From Topomyia yanbarensis (Eukaryota > Arthropoda > Insecta > Diptera > Culicidae), in the NCBI RefSeq assembly GCF_030247195.1, contig NC_080671.1, positions 188,273,725 through 188,337,724 of the forward strand: a stretch of 64,000 bases of DNA, in the 5' to 3' direction. The translations under genes and the position numbers were made by a program. Below the pieces are notes generated by a model. That model was not told the DNA's origin. It made no database searches and worked only from the letters and a program-made list of their open reading frames with translations. Each line of letters begins with the position of its first letter. Within the stretch, counting starts at the first letter, position 1. Positions 32,501 through 43,677 of the stretch are shown piece after piece.

Positions 32501-33901
32501 GACGTAGGACTACGTCTTTGTTTTCGATATAGGGGTGCACGTTGCAAATTCTACAAAAATGGTATGTAACGAAAAGTGGTCCAATTTTAAACGCATATAA
32601 TTCAGCCATCTCACGATAAATTTTCAAATTTTTTGCGCATGTCGCCCCGAAATACTTCTAAGAATAGATTCCAATATATAAACCTAAAGATTTTTGATAT
32701 CATGGCATTAAAAATTTAAATAATGAACAAACTAGTCAAAATATCGCGCATTTACACACAGAAGATAGCGCTTCCCTAGTCCAGCACGACAGATTTGCGT
32801 ACCTAACGCGCTACGCTTCTATGAATGACGTCATCATCGACTATTTAAACGGACGGATTTCGCCAGAGCAGCTCAGTTGCCTGTTGAACAGCAGGCGAAG
32901 CAGATCACTGCGCAGTGTGTTTCCACAGCCAGTGTAGCTGAGTTAGAAGTCCGTTACACTGCCTGTGGAGGTACGCTACCCAGTGAATGCGAATGAGCTT
33001 GTCCGTATGCTATCTTTTGTGTTGTGCTCGTTTCCAGCACACTTTCATGTATAATTATTCGTACACAAAATAGTTTGTATATGCGAGCTCCATTTGCAAA
33101 CACGGTTAACATAGTGTCGTGGCATTAGTTATCTCTTTCGCTCTACCCATCATCATCAGCGTTGATTCATTTTGCTTTGTGCGCTTGGGTTTAATGTTTG
33201 AGGCGAATGATAGATCTAATTTGTTACTAAATTGCACAACGAAAGTTTATTATTTACATTCGATCAATTCATCGATTCCCCATCACGTGATTCATTTCCA
33301 CTCAGCCTATAGTACTTTGATTCTACTAATAGGTACATACTACAAAGCCTATTTATGAATGAATACACTGCCACTTGAAAACCGTTGCAAAAACGCATAT
33401 TGTGCATATATAAAATTATTTTCGATTCTTATATATTTATAGTTTCGATATATGATTAAGACAACTGCATTCGCTATATTTGTTTGCGTACTTTAGGAAA
33501 GTTATAATAATGGCAAAATATAACTAGAATGCTTGGTCTATACATGAAATGTGATTATATTGTCTAAAATTTGATTTTTCTTCACTGGCCCGGGTTTTTT
33601 ACCACACACAATCGAAAAGGTTTTACAAGCTAATCTTATTCTATAAAGATTTAGTTCCAGATATTAGTTCGGTCACAGTTTTCTGTCTTCTTTCTTCAGA
33701 TCTTCTTAAATAAGTTTAATCGGATTCGATCACCTACTACAAATTAAATGACCTGATAACCAAGAAGGTTTGGTTCAATATGTAATATTCGATGTTGATT
33801 GGTTGTGATTAAACCATACGTAAGAAATATGTTTGATTTATTATTACTAAAAATGTACTAAGAAAATAAATATTTTACATTAAGTAGTATAGTCCTACGT
33901 C
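32501..33901. mobile_element. Unclassified insertion with GACGTAGGACTA ends
   Basis: Begins with the palindrome GACGTAGGACTACGTC (32501-32516) and ends TAGTCCTACGTC (33890-33901), so 12 bp are inverted at the two ends. It interrupts BEL gag. Inside, 32850-33050 is less AT-rich and contains TATTTAAA (32841-32848) followed by repeated 'cagtgt'/'cactg' wording, like a promoter plus leader. No transposase is visible. It could be a non-autonomous DNA element or an LTR fragment. No target duplication was found, because 33902 onward is not gag. Confidence 0.5.
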
Positions 33902-34510
33902 TAGAGCTCGTGCAACCCCATAGGGCTGCCCCTTGTAGTTTTTTATTTATTAACAGATTAAGGCCGAAGTGGCCTGTGCCGTATAAAAAAGATTCCTCCA
34001 TTCCACTCGGTCCATGGCCGCGCGTCGCCAGCCACGCAGTCTGCGAAGGGTCCGCTATCCTGTCACATCCTGCGAAGCCGAGCGATCTGCAGTTCCATGT
34101 TCTGAGTTTCCAATCGTGATCCTTTATTCGTCGCCTGGGTCGTTGCCGATTGTTCTGGGTCGTATTCTCTTCTGTATTGTTCGTTATGTGGGTTTTTTTA
34201 AGGGGTGGCTTATAGGGCCTACGCCAACCACCTGTCTCGCCGGTGGGCCATCGTGCCAGGACTGCTTAAGGTCCCACCTGGGCACCAGGACAGGTTTACA
34301 CCTTCCGAAGAAGGGTAACCCTCCCTTCCCTGCCAGCATACGACCAAAGTTCCCACCGGGGTTGGTTACCCGATCTTCACTAAGGTTACTTGTATCCCAG
34401 TCGACGCCACGAGGAGGCCAGGGCTAGGAGTTACTGGGCAGGAAGCTAAGGACCGCAAGTGGGGTCTATTTTATGCCTTCAGGTACGAGAGGCTTACGCA
34501 CTGCCCAGTC
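33902..34510 (-). mobile_element. Unclassified insertion, possible RTE-like LINE 3' piece
   Basis: On the minus strand a short frame near 33957-34055 reads RTLRRLRGWRRAAMDRVEWR and ends ...TAQATSALIC before a stop and AATAAATAAAAAA (down to about 33939). This resembles the C-terminal (A)AxDRxxWR signature of some LINE ORF2 proteins and an A-rich tail. The GC-rich part 34195-34500 ('aggggtggcttatagggcc', 'gggcaccaggacaggttt') is unlike the rest of the window and I cannot assign it. The whole segment sits between the BEL leader and the element at 32501. Confidence 0.4.
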
Positions 34511-34653
34511 ATTGTCGACCAAACCATTGTGGATAATCACGCACAATTTTTCTTACTCTTGAGGGTTTGTCTCAAACTGGCGCACTTTTGCGAATCGCGG
34601 TACGACGGCGAAAACGGATAAAAGGCGCTTTAATTGTCACCGACGGTCCCGAG

Positions 34654-34671
34654 ATCCGGCTCGAAGGACCA
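34654..34671 (-). other. BEL/Pao primer-binding site, tRNA-Tyr
   Basis: On the minus strand TGGTCCTTCGAGCCGGAT follows the 5' LTR after 2 nt. It is the complement of the 3' end of insect tRNA-Tyr (...ATCCGGCTCGAAGGA plus CCA), 18 of 18 by my recollection of that tRNA. tRNA-Tyr would prime minus-strand DNA synthesis. Confidence 0.8.
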
Positions 34672-34673
34672 TT

Positions 34674-34952
34674 TAATGCGGCCAAAGTCCGAAAAAACCG
34701 CGAAAGCGAAAGAAACCGAGAGAAACAAGTTCGTCGAACGGAGTAAAAAAACGCGTGTTGACGATTCGATGGTATAATTCATTGTAATATTTTATTCACA
34801 AGATGCAAGGGTAGTGGTAACAAATTAGTGGGAAAAAAAGCAAATTTGTATAATGTTGTGATTTCCTGTGTCTGTACCTGATAAACGGGTAGATGAGTAG
34901 TGGTAGTTGACCTAGTCGCTCGTAGTGGCTCATCCAGTGATTTCGCGCAACA
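34674..34952 (-). repeat. 5' LTR of the BEL/Pao element
   Basis: 279 bp; outer end TGTTGCGC on the minus strand at 34952. The inner end reads GCATTA instead of the GCAACA seen in the other LTR. It carries the extra 13 bp that the 3' LTR lacks. Confidence 0.92.
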
Positions 34953-34957
34953 ATACG

Positions 34958-35134
34958 TAATAACCTTATTTAATGACAATCAGTATTGGTGGCCAAAATT
35001 GGTTTTGAAAGATTTTGAGTTTGAAACTAATATAAAACTTAAAACTTTAAACTGATTTAAAATTTCTCAACAAGTTGAAAATTATCGGAAGGGGGCCCCA
35101 GGACCCTCTCTCTGGATCCGACACTGGATAAAGC
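34958..35134. other. Non-coding spacer
   Basis: Flank of the BEL element, AT-rich, no feature seen. Confidence 0.4.
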
Positions 35135-35300
35135 AGATCCGGCGAAGGTCATCGGATATCAGTTTGACTTGACATATAACGTCAGCTGTGACTGATGCTG
35201 AATGCAATCGTTTGCATCTTCACTGACTGAAGCATGGGGTCGGTAAAGCAGCCAACGCTGTTGGTTTCAGCAGATTCAAACTCGCATGGGTGATCACGCC
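35135..35300 (-). pseudogene. Diverged I-clade LINE ORF1 fragment
   Basis: Aligns with 15155-15330 of the full LINE ORF1 in the same orientation. Shared landmarks are 'gcgaaggtca', 'tgcaa-cg-ttgca', 'ttcactg-ctgaag', 'ggtcggtaaa-cagccaac' and 'tcgca-g'. It lies in the middle of ORF1, before the zinc knuckles. No usable frame remains. Homology may continue weakly to about 35480, but I cannot follow it with confidence. Confidence 0.7.
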
Positions 35301-36905
35301 ATCAAACTTAACTTGGTTTGCCGGTACGTCGATGCCGCATTCTTTGGTGCCAGATTACTGTGCAAATTTAAAGACGATTGGTTGCTCCCCGGATTTGCGC
35401 ATTGCGTTTAAAATTTTCCTGGAAATTAGCAAGGAGAACACTACATTTTTTGCATTTCCGCACGTTCAGATCGCTATTTCACTGAAACTAAAAACCAATC
35501 TAATAAAATATTTGTCCATAACGTGCTTAACAACTTTTTTGAAAATTGTAACTAGCTAAGATTGAAAGAAATATTACTACGATTTTAAGATAGATGGATT
35601 AAATTAATTGCAGATACTTATAGAGTCTGCCAACACTGCAATTGTAGGTACCACCATCACCTATGTCTCAATGCTAAATATATCAGAATATGTTCTTCGC
35701 AGACTTGGTGTCTTCGACAGAATTTTTCAAAATAATTCAAAATAATGAATCACATGAACTTAGTTGGGTGGTCATTTATCATTTATTAGTTTTATTGCGT
35801 TTGCTTAATCAATTACCATTGGTTTATGATAGATATAAGACACGTAAATAAGCCATCATTTTTTTAACCTCGATCAGAAAGGATTTTATGTACCTGTATA
35901 ATTTGCATTAGAAGTATTTAAAGTTTGCATTAGAATTATTAGCCTGTGAATTGCTTTAGATTCAATCTTAAAAAATAGGTCGAAGGCTATTTTGATCGCA
36001 TAACATTTTTGCTTCGCAGAGTTATTTCAAACGAACTTTTGGCCATTACAAGATTATAGGCATGTTTCACAATTAAATTTCGACAATATTGTAGTGTTTT
36101 TTGTATCGCTGGAGCTTGAAAATTGATTGAAAAGGCAAATAACACATGTGATGAATTGCATCGAAATAGTTTGAACTCACTGATAGATAAAATCGTGTTT
36201 TTTACTTCCCTTTATGTAATTCAGAAATTTATTCTAAAAAAACGCTATCAAAATTTACAAGTCTCTGCGATGAACATGTTCTGAGATATTTTGAATTGAA
36301 AAGTGGGTGGGAGTGGTATATTTGCAGTGTTGACACAATTAAACAAATTCTGTGATTAGTTTTACACCTCTAACTAAAAATCTCAGTAATATTTTTATAA
36401 AAAATCCTTGCAGCAGCAGGTTTCTTGTTCACCACACTATTCTTTTACTACATTAGTTTTTCAATTTGATTGAGTGCAAAAAAGTGCATATTCCCATTCT
36501 AATTTCCATACAAAATTTAAACTTAATGCGCAAATACGAGTAGCAAACAGTCGTTCATATAACTTGCACAGTCATTCGGCACCACAAAAAGAATTCGAAA
36601 AGTGTTGTGATTGCTAAATATCATTTTTATTTTTTTCAATGCAAACTCGAGCCAGTCAATTGGACATATCTAAATATGATTGAGTTACATAACATTTCAA
36701 AAAAGTGCGCTTTAAAAAATTGGTGTGAATTTTCTAAAAAATCTAAGAGAAATCCGAAGCAGTCAGCTTTCATATCACAAAATTTTATATTTTATATCAA
36801 TACTGAAGTTACCGAAACAAATTTAACAAAAAAGACATGTTCGAATCACATTTAAGCATAACTTTAAAATTAATATTTGTAAATAGGCAGGATTTCATTT
36901 CAATC
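35301..36905. other. AT-rich non-coding stretch
   Basis: 1.6 kb without a supported gene or repeat. Short open frames (35290-35559, 36607-36855) have no signature. Confidence 0.4.
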
Positions 36906-36908
36906 GTC

Positions 36909-38335
36909 TTTTTGCCTTTCTCAATAGAAAGGTATTGCAATTGCTCTGAAAACCGATTTTTTAACGGAGGCCCGGAGGGCCGAGTGACATATACCATTCG
37001 ATTCAGTTCGTCGAGTTCGGCAAATGTCTGTGTGTGTGTATGTATGTGTGTGTATGTATGTGTGTGTATGTGTGTGTGTGTATGTGCGTCTGTGTGTGTG
37101 TACGCGAACACAATCTCACTCACTTTTCTCAGAGATGGATGAACCGATTTTTACAAACTTAGTCCCAAATGAAAGGTGCAACGTTCCCATAGGCTGCTAT
37201 TGAATTTCTAATGGATCCGACTTCCGGTTCCGGAATTACAGGGTGATGAGTACGATCACGCAGAAAATGTCGATTTTAAGAAATTCTGCAATGAATGTAT
37301 AATGGTGAAAATTTTTCCAAAATGTGACCACAACTGCTTCGATTTGTAGTACTAGGTCATTAACAGCCATTCAAAGTCTCTTTGGTCACATTGGCCACCA
37401 TCATCGGTTCCGGAAGACCCGGCGGAAGTATCCAAATTCAGACTAACAGTCACATCGGTTTCTCGGAGGTGGCTAGACCGAATCAACCAAACTTAGTCTA
37501 AAATGAAAGATGTTGCGTCCCCGTAAATGGCTATTTAATTTCATCCCGATCCGACTTCCGGTTCCGGAGTTACAGGTTGTGGCGTGCGATCACATAGCAA
37601 ATTGTGATTCAAACCGATACTCCGATGAAAGCAAAAAAGGTAAAAATTTCGCTAAAATGTCTCTCAAACAACTTAAATTTGCTGTTCTAGGTCACCGACG
37701 GCCAACCAAACTTTCGTTGACTACATTGACCACCATAGACGGTTCCGGAAGTGCCCGGGAAAAGCGCCCATCTTTCAAAATTTACGAACTCACATCAGTT
37801 TCCCGGAAATGGTTGGGCCAATTTTCACAAACTTAGTCCAAAATGATAGCTATATTATCCCCACAGATGTCTGTAAAATTTCGCACGGACCGCTTGTATG
37901 GTTCCGGAAATATAGACTGAACGGTCCGGTCACACATGAAATTCCCATATAAGCCGGAACTCAAATTTTTTTTTCAAAGGGGGGACCTCATGAAATTTCA
38001 GAAATCGAATTCGTATTTTTAATGCCAAACATCTTTAAAATGCATGAAACGTCGAGATTTTATGTTATCTCGAAAAATAATTTTTTTTATAAAAATCGAC
38101 TTTTTGGGACTTTGCCTTTTTTCAGTTCAATATTACCGAGGCTGTTTTTTCTTTTTCAAAATTTTAGAACTCGAATAATGATTTATTTTCCTGTATATAG
38201 TTGTCATGTGATGTATAATAATAAAATGTAATATATGCATTTAAAAGTTTTTAATGAATATAAACAACGCACACATTCTCGTGATTCATGATTGAGAAAG
38301 GCACAATTGCACCGCTAGGTGGATTAAAATAGGTT
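36909..38335 (+). repeat. Satellite-like mosquito repeat element, plus orientation
   Basis: Inverted GCCTTTCTCAAT / ATTGAGAAAGGC lie near the two ends (about 36915 and 38293). Inside, three diverged units begin near 37143, 37485 and 37815. Each has 'acaaacttagtc-aaatga', then a 'ccgacttccggttccgga' core, then 'gatcac'; spacing is about 335 bp. The same units appear inverted at 2640-4062. A (TG)n tract precedes the first unit. The right end reads 'cacaattgcaccgctaggtg'. Non-coding; class unknown. Confidence 0.7.
37026..37105 (+). repeat. (TG)n/(TGTA)n microsatellite
   Basis: About 80 bp of TG with interspersed TA and CG, inside the repeat element above. Frames through it on both strands are artefacts. 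Confidence 0.95.
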
Positions 38336-39829
38336 TTTCAGTTTGGTAAAGCAAAAAATAATATTGACGATCACAATACCAAACATCATATCCATATCGA
38401 CAACAGTACACAATCTCATCCACCCGGCCTAACTACTGGTACGCGTTCAAATCCGAACCAACTGGCAGTCGGAGGTGGCAGACGAAGGACGAAGAGCGGT
38501 ATAATAAAAAGGTGAAATAAAATAAACTGACACCTGGTTTACGGATGCAAGGGCGAACTTCATACAGGGCTTCGTACCACCGAAGCAAGCAGCGGCAGTG
38601 TCGAAAAAGGAGGGGGATGCAACCATTACCCGTGAGTTTACGAGGACGTGAACTGATTCGTCGCTGGTTTTTATTCGCCTCTGCGCGGTGGTCTCTCCTG
38701 CCGGGACTGTCGAATTGTCGTCATCCGCGATCCGCTTTACTTTGCTGTCGGAGGTAGAGTAATAAAGTTTCATCGGAACAGTTCGAAATCACGCGCAGGA
38801 TGGCATCGAACGAAAAAAAAAATGTTCGCAGTCTGTCCCATGTTGCCACTCACGCACCGACGAGTTCAGCACTATCAAAGCACGAGAGGCAGCTGAGCTT
38901 GAGCATTTTCGGTGGCAGGCATGCCGAAGCGTAATAAATCAAATCCAGTTCAGATTGCCAGGTGATATATGGCAGGACGGAGCGAGATTGAATTTTTCGA
39001 AATAGGACATCAGAGGGGAATGCTGGAATCGAAGGTACTATGATTGTCGGAACGATTTGTACTGGGCTGACCCGATTGACCCCAGCTTCCCCATTGAGAA
39101 GTTATGTGACCAGCAGTGGCATGAGAACGTCGTTGGTTTCCTTGTTGGTTGGGATTTAGTTTTATTATCTAACCCAACGGCGTTAAAATATTGATTTCAT
39201 AATGATTATAAAAACATCTTTAGCATGTATGTCCACATAGGACATTTTTGCACAAAAAAGTTCACATCTGTCAGTACTGGTCGGCAAAGCTATTTGCTAT
39301 AAATTATTTCACATTCCGGTTGACGATCCGACTACATTAATTATGTTCAAATTGATGAATGTTAGGCACAATGGTGACTGGTAGATGAGTGCCGTCGGTG
39401 CTTCTACGGCGGTTGAATTTTCAGGTACCAACGCGAATCAAACACATCTGCTCACATTTTGGTCCCTGGTCCGCATTCTAGAATTGCACTATAAATCAGC
39501 GTAATGAAGGTTGAGGGAGCGCTTCTGTTTGGGACCTTTAAATTCGTTTTTTTTCATTTCGCTTGCTTCGTGGATGTTTTTATTCGTTGAATGGGGTGAT
39601 TTTTTTTCTATTGAAAGGTCAACAACGGATTTATCGATTGAAATAGGTAGATTATGAAGCCTGCACAATAATATATAATTTAATTCCTGAGCGGCACTTG
39701 TTGATCGGTAAACAACGATTGAATTGTATGAAAACAGTAAATTTTGTAGAACTCTTGCGAAGTAGGCACCTAACCAGAGGTGAGATGAACATAGTTTCGA
39801 GCCCTGCACAAATAAAACCTCTACTATCA
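38336..39829. other. Non-repetitive-looking non-coding DNA
   Basis: Less AT-rich than its surroundings (particularly 38430-38960) and without family matches, as expected for host intergenic or intronic DNA. A 108-codon minus-strand frame at 38447 has no recognisable domain. Confidence 0.4.
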
Positions 39830-40225
39830 GAATAAATTATAAAAACTTCAATAAATCAAATTAAATTTAAAAACTAATAAAACAAATAAATGAAAAAGTT
39901 AACAGATTCATGAAATAGGTAAAATGAATTATTTAAATCAAATTAAGAAAATAAAACAATATTTAAAAAAGTTTTAAAATTAATAGAATGAATTAAATTG
40001 TTTCAAACTAACAAAATGGATTAAATGAATAATAGGAATGCCGGAACTGAATTAATTAAATGAAAATACTGAATTAAATGCATGAAGTGGCAAAAACGAA
40101 TTAATTAAATAAAACGAATTAAATTAATAAACTTAAGAATAAATGATTTGAAATAAAATAAATAAAACAAATAGAATGAATAATACGAATAAACAAAATC
40201 AATAAAATGAATAGAATGAATATAT
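39830..40225 (+). repeat. Degenerate A/T-rich simple repeat
   Basis: About 400 bp of irregular 'aataaa', 'gaattaaat' and 'aatgaat' words, roughly 7-9 bp in period with no fixed unit. It looks like a decayed microsatellite. Confidence 0.75.
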
Positions 40226-40424
40226 AAACTGAAACCTTCGCTATAAGTTAGCATGCTTGCATCCCTCATTGAGAGTTTAGGAGATTTTTGGGAGACTTTT
40301 TTCCCGGTTGTAATTTCTGAATATTTTTGGACTTTAAGTTGTTACTTTGCATAAAAGGTCATACCAATACAATGAGCGGGCATTTTCAATAATTCAAAGC
40401 AGGTATTCTAAGTTTTCAAACGAC

Positions 40425-41557
40425 ATATGGGTCATTCCTCGCGAAGTGATCAAAAAAAGATGCAAGCTTGAAATCGACCTTCATGGATTTGAACCAAATT
40501 TGGAGGAATTGTTCATCTAGGGGTAATATATAAAAACCCAACTTTTTGTTTCAATTGAAACACCCCTCGGGTCATGGGAGCACACCCCGTTTTGGCAAAT
40601 TGCCAAAACCCTTGATTTTCTTTTGATCATATCTCTGGTTCTATTTAATTTAGAATCAAACTGCACGATGGGTTTTGAAGGAAATGATTCAAGGAGCCTA
40701 GAAAAAATATCAATTTTTGGCGGCAGAGCTGCCAACTATGCGATTTTTTCAGTTGAATATTAAAAGTTAATTTTTCTCTCAATACATATATTTTAATTTT
40801 GAAAATTCTAACGTCATCGCGTTCCTCAGCCATTTTACATAAAAAACACTTATAAACTCAATATAATATGAGCGCACCCTGAGATATACCGTTTTAAAGG
40901 GAAAAACTCGCATTTTTTCATAAAAAAATCCATTTTTATTGGCCAAAATTGAGAAAATCTTCAAACGGTCATAAAAATCGACCCTCATCTGCTAGAAGCA
41001 AACCAAAAACGTAGTTTTTCATCATTTCTCGTCTACTTCACGAAAAATTATGTTTGAACTCAGAATACTCAAGTTGGTTTTTTAGTGTTGTGCGCTTGCG
41101 ATTTTATATGGGAAATTGCGGTTTTTTCTCTTCAAAACGGTTGGTCTCAGGATCCGCTCAAATTATATTGAGATTACAAGTGTTTTTTATGTGAAAATGT
41201 CTGAGGAACACGATGGCATTAGAATTTTCAAAATTAAAATATATGTATTGAGAGAAAAATAAAGTTTTAATATTTAACTGAAAAAATCGCATAGTTGGCA
41301 GCACTGCCGTCAAAAATTGATATTTTTTCTAGAGTCCTTAAACAATTTTCTTCAAAAGCCATCTTGCGGTTTGATTCTAAAGTTTTGGCAATTGGCCAAA
41401 ACGGGGGCGCTCCCATGACCCGAGGGGTGGTTCACTTGACACAAAAATTTGGGTTTTTTATATATTAGCCTTAGATGAACAATTCCTCCAAATTTGGTTC
41501 AAATCCGTGAAGGTCGATAGCACGTGCCTTGATCACTTCGCGTGGAATGACCCATAT
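40425..41557. mobile_element. 1.1-kb fold-back element, ATATGGGTCATTCC ends
   Basis: Left ATATGGGTCATTCC (40425) is mirrored by GGAATGACCCATAT ending at 41557. The arms (about 40425-40920 and 41113-41557) are clearly reverse complementary: 'gatttgaaccaaatttggag', 'ggtcatgggagc', 'caactatgcgattttttcag' and 'cgttcctcag' all recur inverted. The centre is about 190 bp. No coding sequence. A possible ACGA target duplication flanks it with one extra base at the left. Confidence 0.85.
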
Positions 41558-42750
41558 ACGAGCTTATGTTTCATTCAAAATTCAATGAAGACACGAAAAG
41601 TTTAAAAAAACATGTGAAATGTCTCGTCTCTTTCCAAAATTTTCAGCTTCAAGCATCCATATTAGGTCCAATATTTTTTGGCATACCCAAAGTTTTCCTT
41701 AATTATAGTATATAAAAGCGCTCAGTATAGAATTGTACTAAATTGAAGCGGATGTAGTTTTCGACTTATGGTCACATGTTTTTCCATAGTGGAACGTTTC
41801 GATGGGATATTCCTTCATCTTCAGGGGAAAGCAGGTTTGAATGTAAATTAATCATTGTTTTCGCATAATACAAACATTTTACAAATTTCCTCAGAACCAC
41901 AAATATTTTCTGTGCAAAGTAGGTCTAATATTAGATTTGTTTCCGCGAGCGGCTCCGCTTTATATTCAAATACAAAAATTATTTATAGTATAACACCAAA
42001 CAAAAACAGTTTCGTCTTCCCAAACCTTGAACATTAACCAATATTTCGGATTAATAGAACATCCTATGACGTAACACAGAAATGGTTAGAGAAATGGCAA
42101 GATAGATGTGAGTCACGACAGTTGCTATGGAAAACGGAGGGAGAGAGAGAGTGAGAGAGAAGTGAGGGGCTTCTTAGGAATGGTAAATGATGGTTAGGGC
42201 CGACACATGATATTGATTGATATGATATGCGTTATCTTATTATCAATAACTGGTAATTTTTGCACCATGACCAGTATAATTTATATCTTGCAAAAGAAGT
42301 CAAATTTTCACTACAAGTTTTAAATTTAAAAATACAGTTGCTCTCGCTGATGCCACGAGTATAAAATGAATATGAATTACATGCGAAATGTATTATCTCA
42401 CTACTACGTTGAATACTTGGTGTTCTGTGTATTCAACCATCCAACATCTATGTCGCTTAACGCAACGCCTAAATTAAAAAAAGCAATATTCAATACGTCG
42501 TTCATAGAGCTCGATAAGGTCATCAGTTTTCAGAAAGAGAGACAGAGAGAGAAGTATTAATAAACTACATGTATTCATTTCGGCTTTATAAGAATAATCT
42601 CGCCAAACATGATTATATTAGGGCGTATAAGCCAAGTGTCAAAAATCACTTTAAAGGGAAATTCCGAACAAACCGTTACTCGCCAAACACAGATATTGGT
42701 AGCAACGGGTGTTCAATAAAAAATGAGAATGATTTCAATACCTTTCTGTA
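41558..42750. other. Non-coding stretch with purine-rich patch
   Basis: Contains a GA-rich tract (42136-42170) and a second one near 42533-42556. The segment 42592-42690 resembles 55315-55405 ('gattagggc', 'ccgaacaaaccgttactcgc'), indicating a shared diverged repeat. No gene. Confidence 0.5.
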
Positions 42751-42755
42751 ATTAA

Positions 42756-42770
42756 AGTAAAGAGTGTAAA
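42756..42770 (+). other. Possible 5' terminal sequence of the mariner
   Basis: AGTAAAGAGTGTAAA lies 85 bp before the transposase start, where a mariner terminal inverted repeat would be expected. It is nearly two units of GAGTAAA, the reverse complement of the satellite heptamer. Whether it is really the TIR cannot be shown because the other end is missing. Confidence 0.4.
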
Positions 42771-42854
42771 TTTTTTCTCCCCAAGAGAATTGCTCTCTGG
42801 ACTCCCTAGAAATGGGTGGCATGTTTCTTTTCACTCGGGTTAGTTCAATCGAAG

Positions 42855-43677
42855 ATGGTGTCGAAACAGCAAGCGCTCCGCGAGCGTGTTGTATGGTTTA
42901 ACGAAACGCATGGTCATCGTGGAAAAAAGTTTTGGTAGACCTTTTTCGAGACTAAAGCGTGAATACAGTTTATTGGATCCTGGCATCCCTGAGCGTGCAG
43001 GTAGCGGACGTCTGACGAAGATAATGACGATGAAGATGAAGGAAGCGTTGAAAAAGTTTTTCGACAACAAGGACGGAACGAGTTTGCGTGACGCCGGCCG
43101 AAAATATCACTGCTCCCATACCTTGATTCACCGAACCGAAGATGGAGGACATCTTCTGTCGGAACTAGACTCGGCCCCCCCGAGTACACGACCGAGCAGA
43201 TAACGATCGTGAAATCGCAGTGTCGGTGGATGATGAAGAACTACCGCGGGACATCGTTCGTGCTGGGCGACGAAAGTTACTTTCAGCTCTCGAAGACCCA
43301 TATTCCAGGAAATGACAACTACTATTCCAGCGACAAGTTGTGCTGTACACCGCAATATAGGACAGAGCGATTTCAAAGCCGTGGTTCAAGCCATGCGGTC
43401 TGGCCATCAATCAACAAGTGTACCAGGAGAAGTGTCTTAAAAAAATTCTTCTGCCGTTCTTAAAGGAGCATCAAACGGATGGGAAGTACGTCTTCTGACC
43501 TGACAAGGCGGCTTCTTATTACGCCAAGAAGACGCTTGAGCAGAAAAAGATACCGTACGTGCTGAAAGAAGGAACCCTTCCAACTTGCCCCAGTTTCGTC
43601 CCATTGAGGATTTTTTCGACTCCCTCAGTGCACTAGTGTACAAAAATAATTGGTGGGCCAAGGATACGAAAAGTAGA
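42855..43677 (+). pseudogene. Mariner (ITmD37E-type) transposase, broken
   Basis: Starts MVSKQQALRERVVWFNETHG and meets a stop after 29 codons, with further frame changes. A helix-turn-helix region follows (KEALKKFFDNKDGTSLRDAG). Then comes the catalytic part: FVLGDESYF (first Asp), a second Asp in PDKAASYYAKK just after an in-frame stop, and the acidic residue in LPQFRPIEDFF near 43600. This motif set fits mosquito ITmD37E elements of the Tc1/mariner superfamily, whose transposase cuts and pastes the element at TA sites. The protein is cut off after ~WWAKDT, where the heptamer array starts. It is not functional. Confidence 0.88.

Larger units (their letters stand above)
27149..34957 (-). mobile_element. 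BEL/Pao LTR retrotransposon, dead, with nested insertions
   Basis: A minus-strand element bounded by LTRs (27154-27420 and 34674-34952) and a 5-bp target duplication ATACG (27149-27153 and 34953-34957), the size typical of BEL/Pao. On the minus strand the order is 5'LTR, PBS, leader, gag, protease, RT, RNase H, integrase, polypurine tract, 3'LTR. This gag-pol order and the Pao-type integrase identify the superfamily. The copy is inactive: in-frame stops, at least two frameshifts, deletions in RT and RNase H, and about 2 kb of foreign DNA between leader and gag. The LTRs differ by roughly a dozen substitutions and a 13-bp indel, so the insertion is not recent. Confidence 0.93.

Noticed and set aside
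32501..32627. Met-initiated N-terminus of BEL gag (MKIYREMAELY...)
   Set aside because: This part lies in the foreign insertion that begins at 32501; the frame is open across the junction by chance.
27149..34957. Endogenous retrovirus with env gene
   Set aside because: No env-like frame lies between integrase and the 3' LTR; the integrase stop touches the LTR.
36809..37142. Frames rich in VCVCV or HTHTH
   Set aside because: They come from the (TG)n microsatellite.
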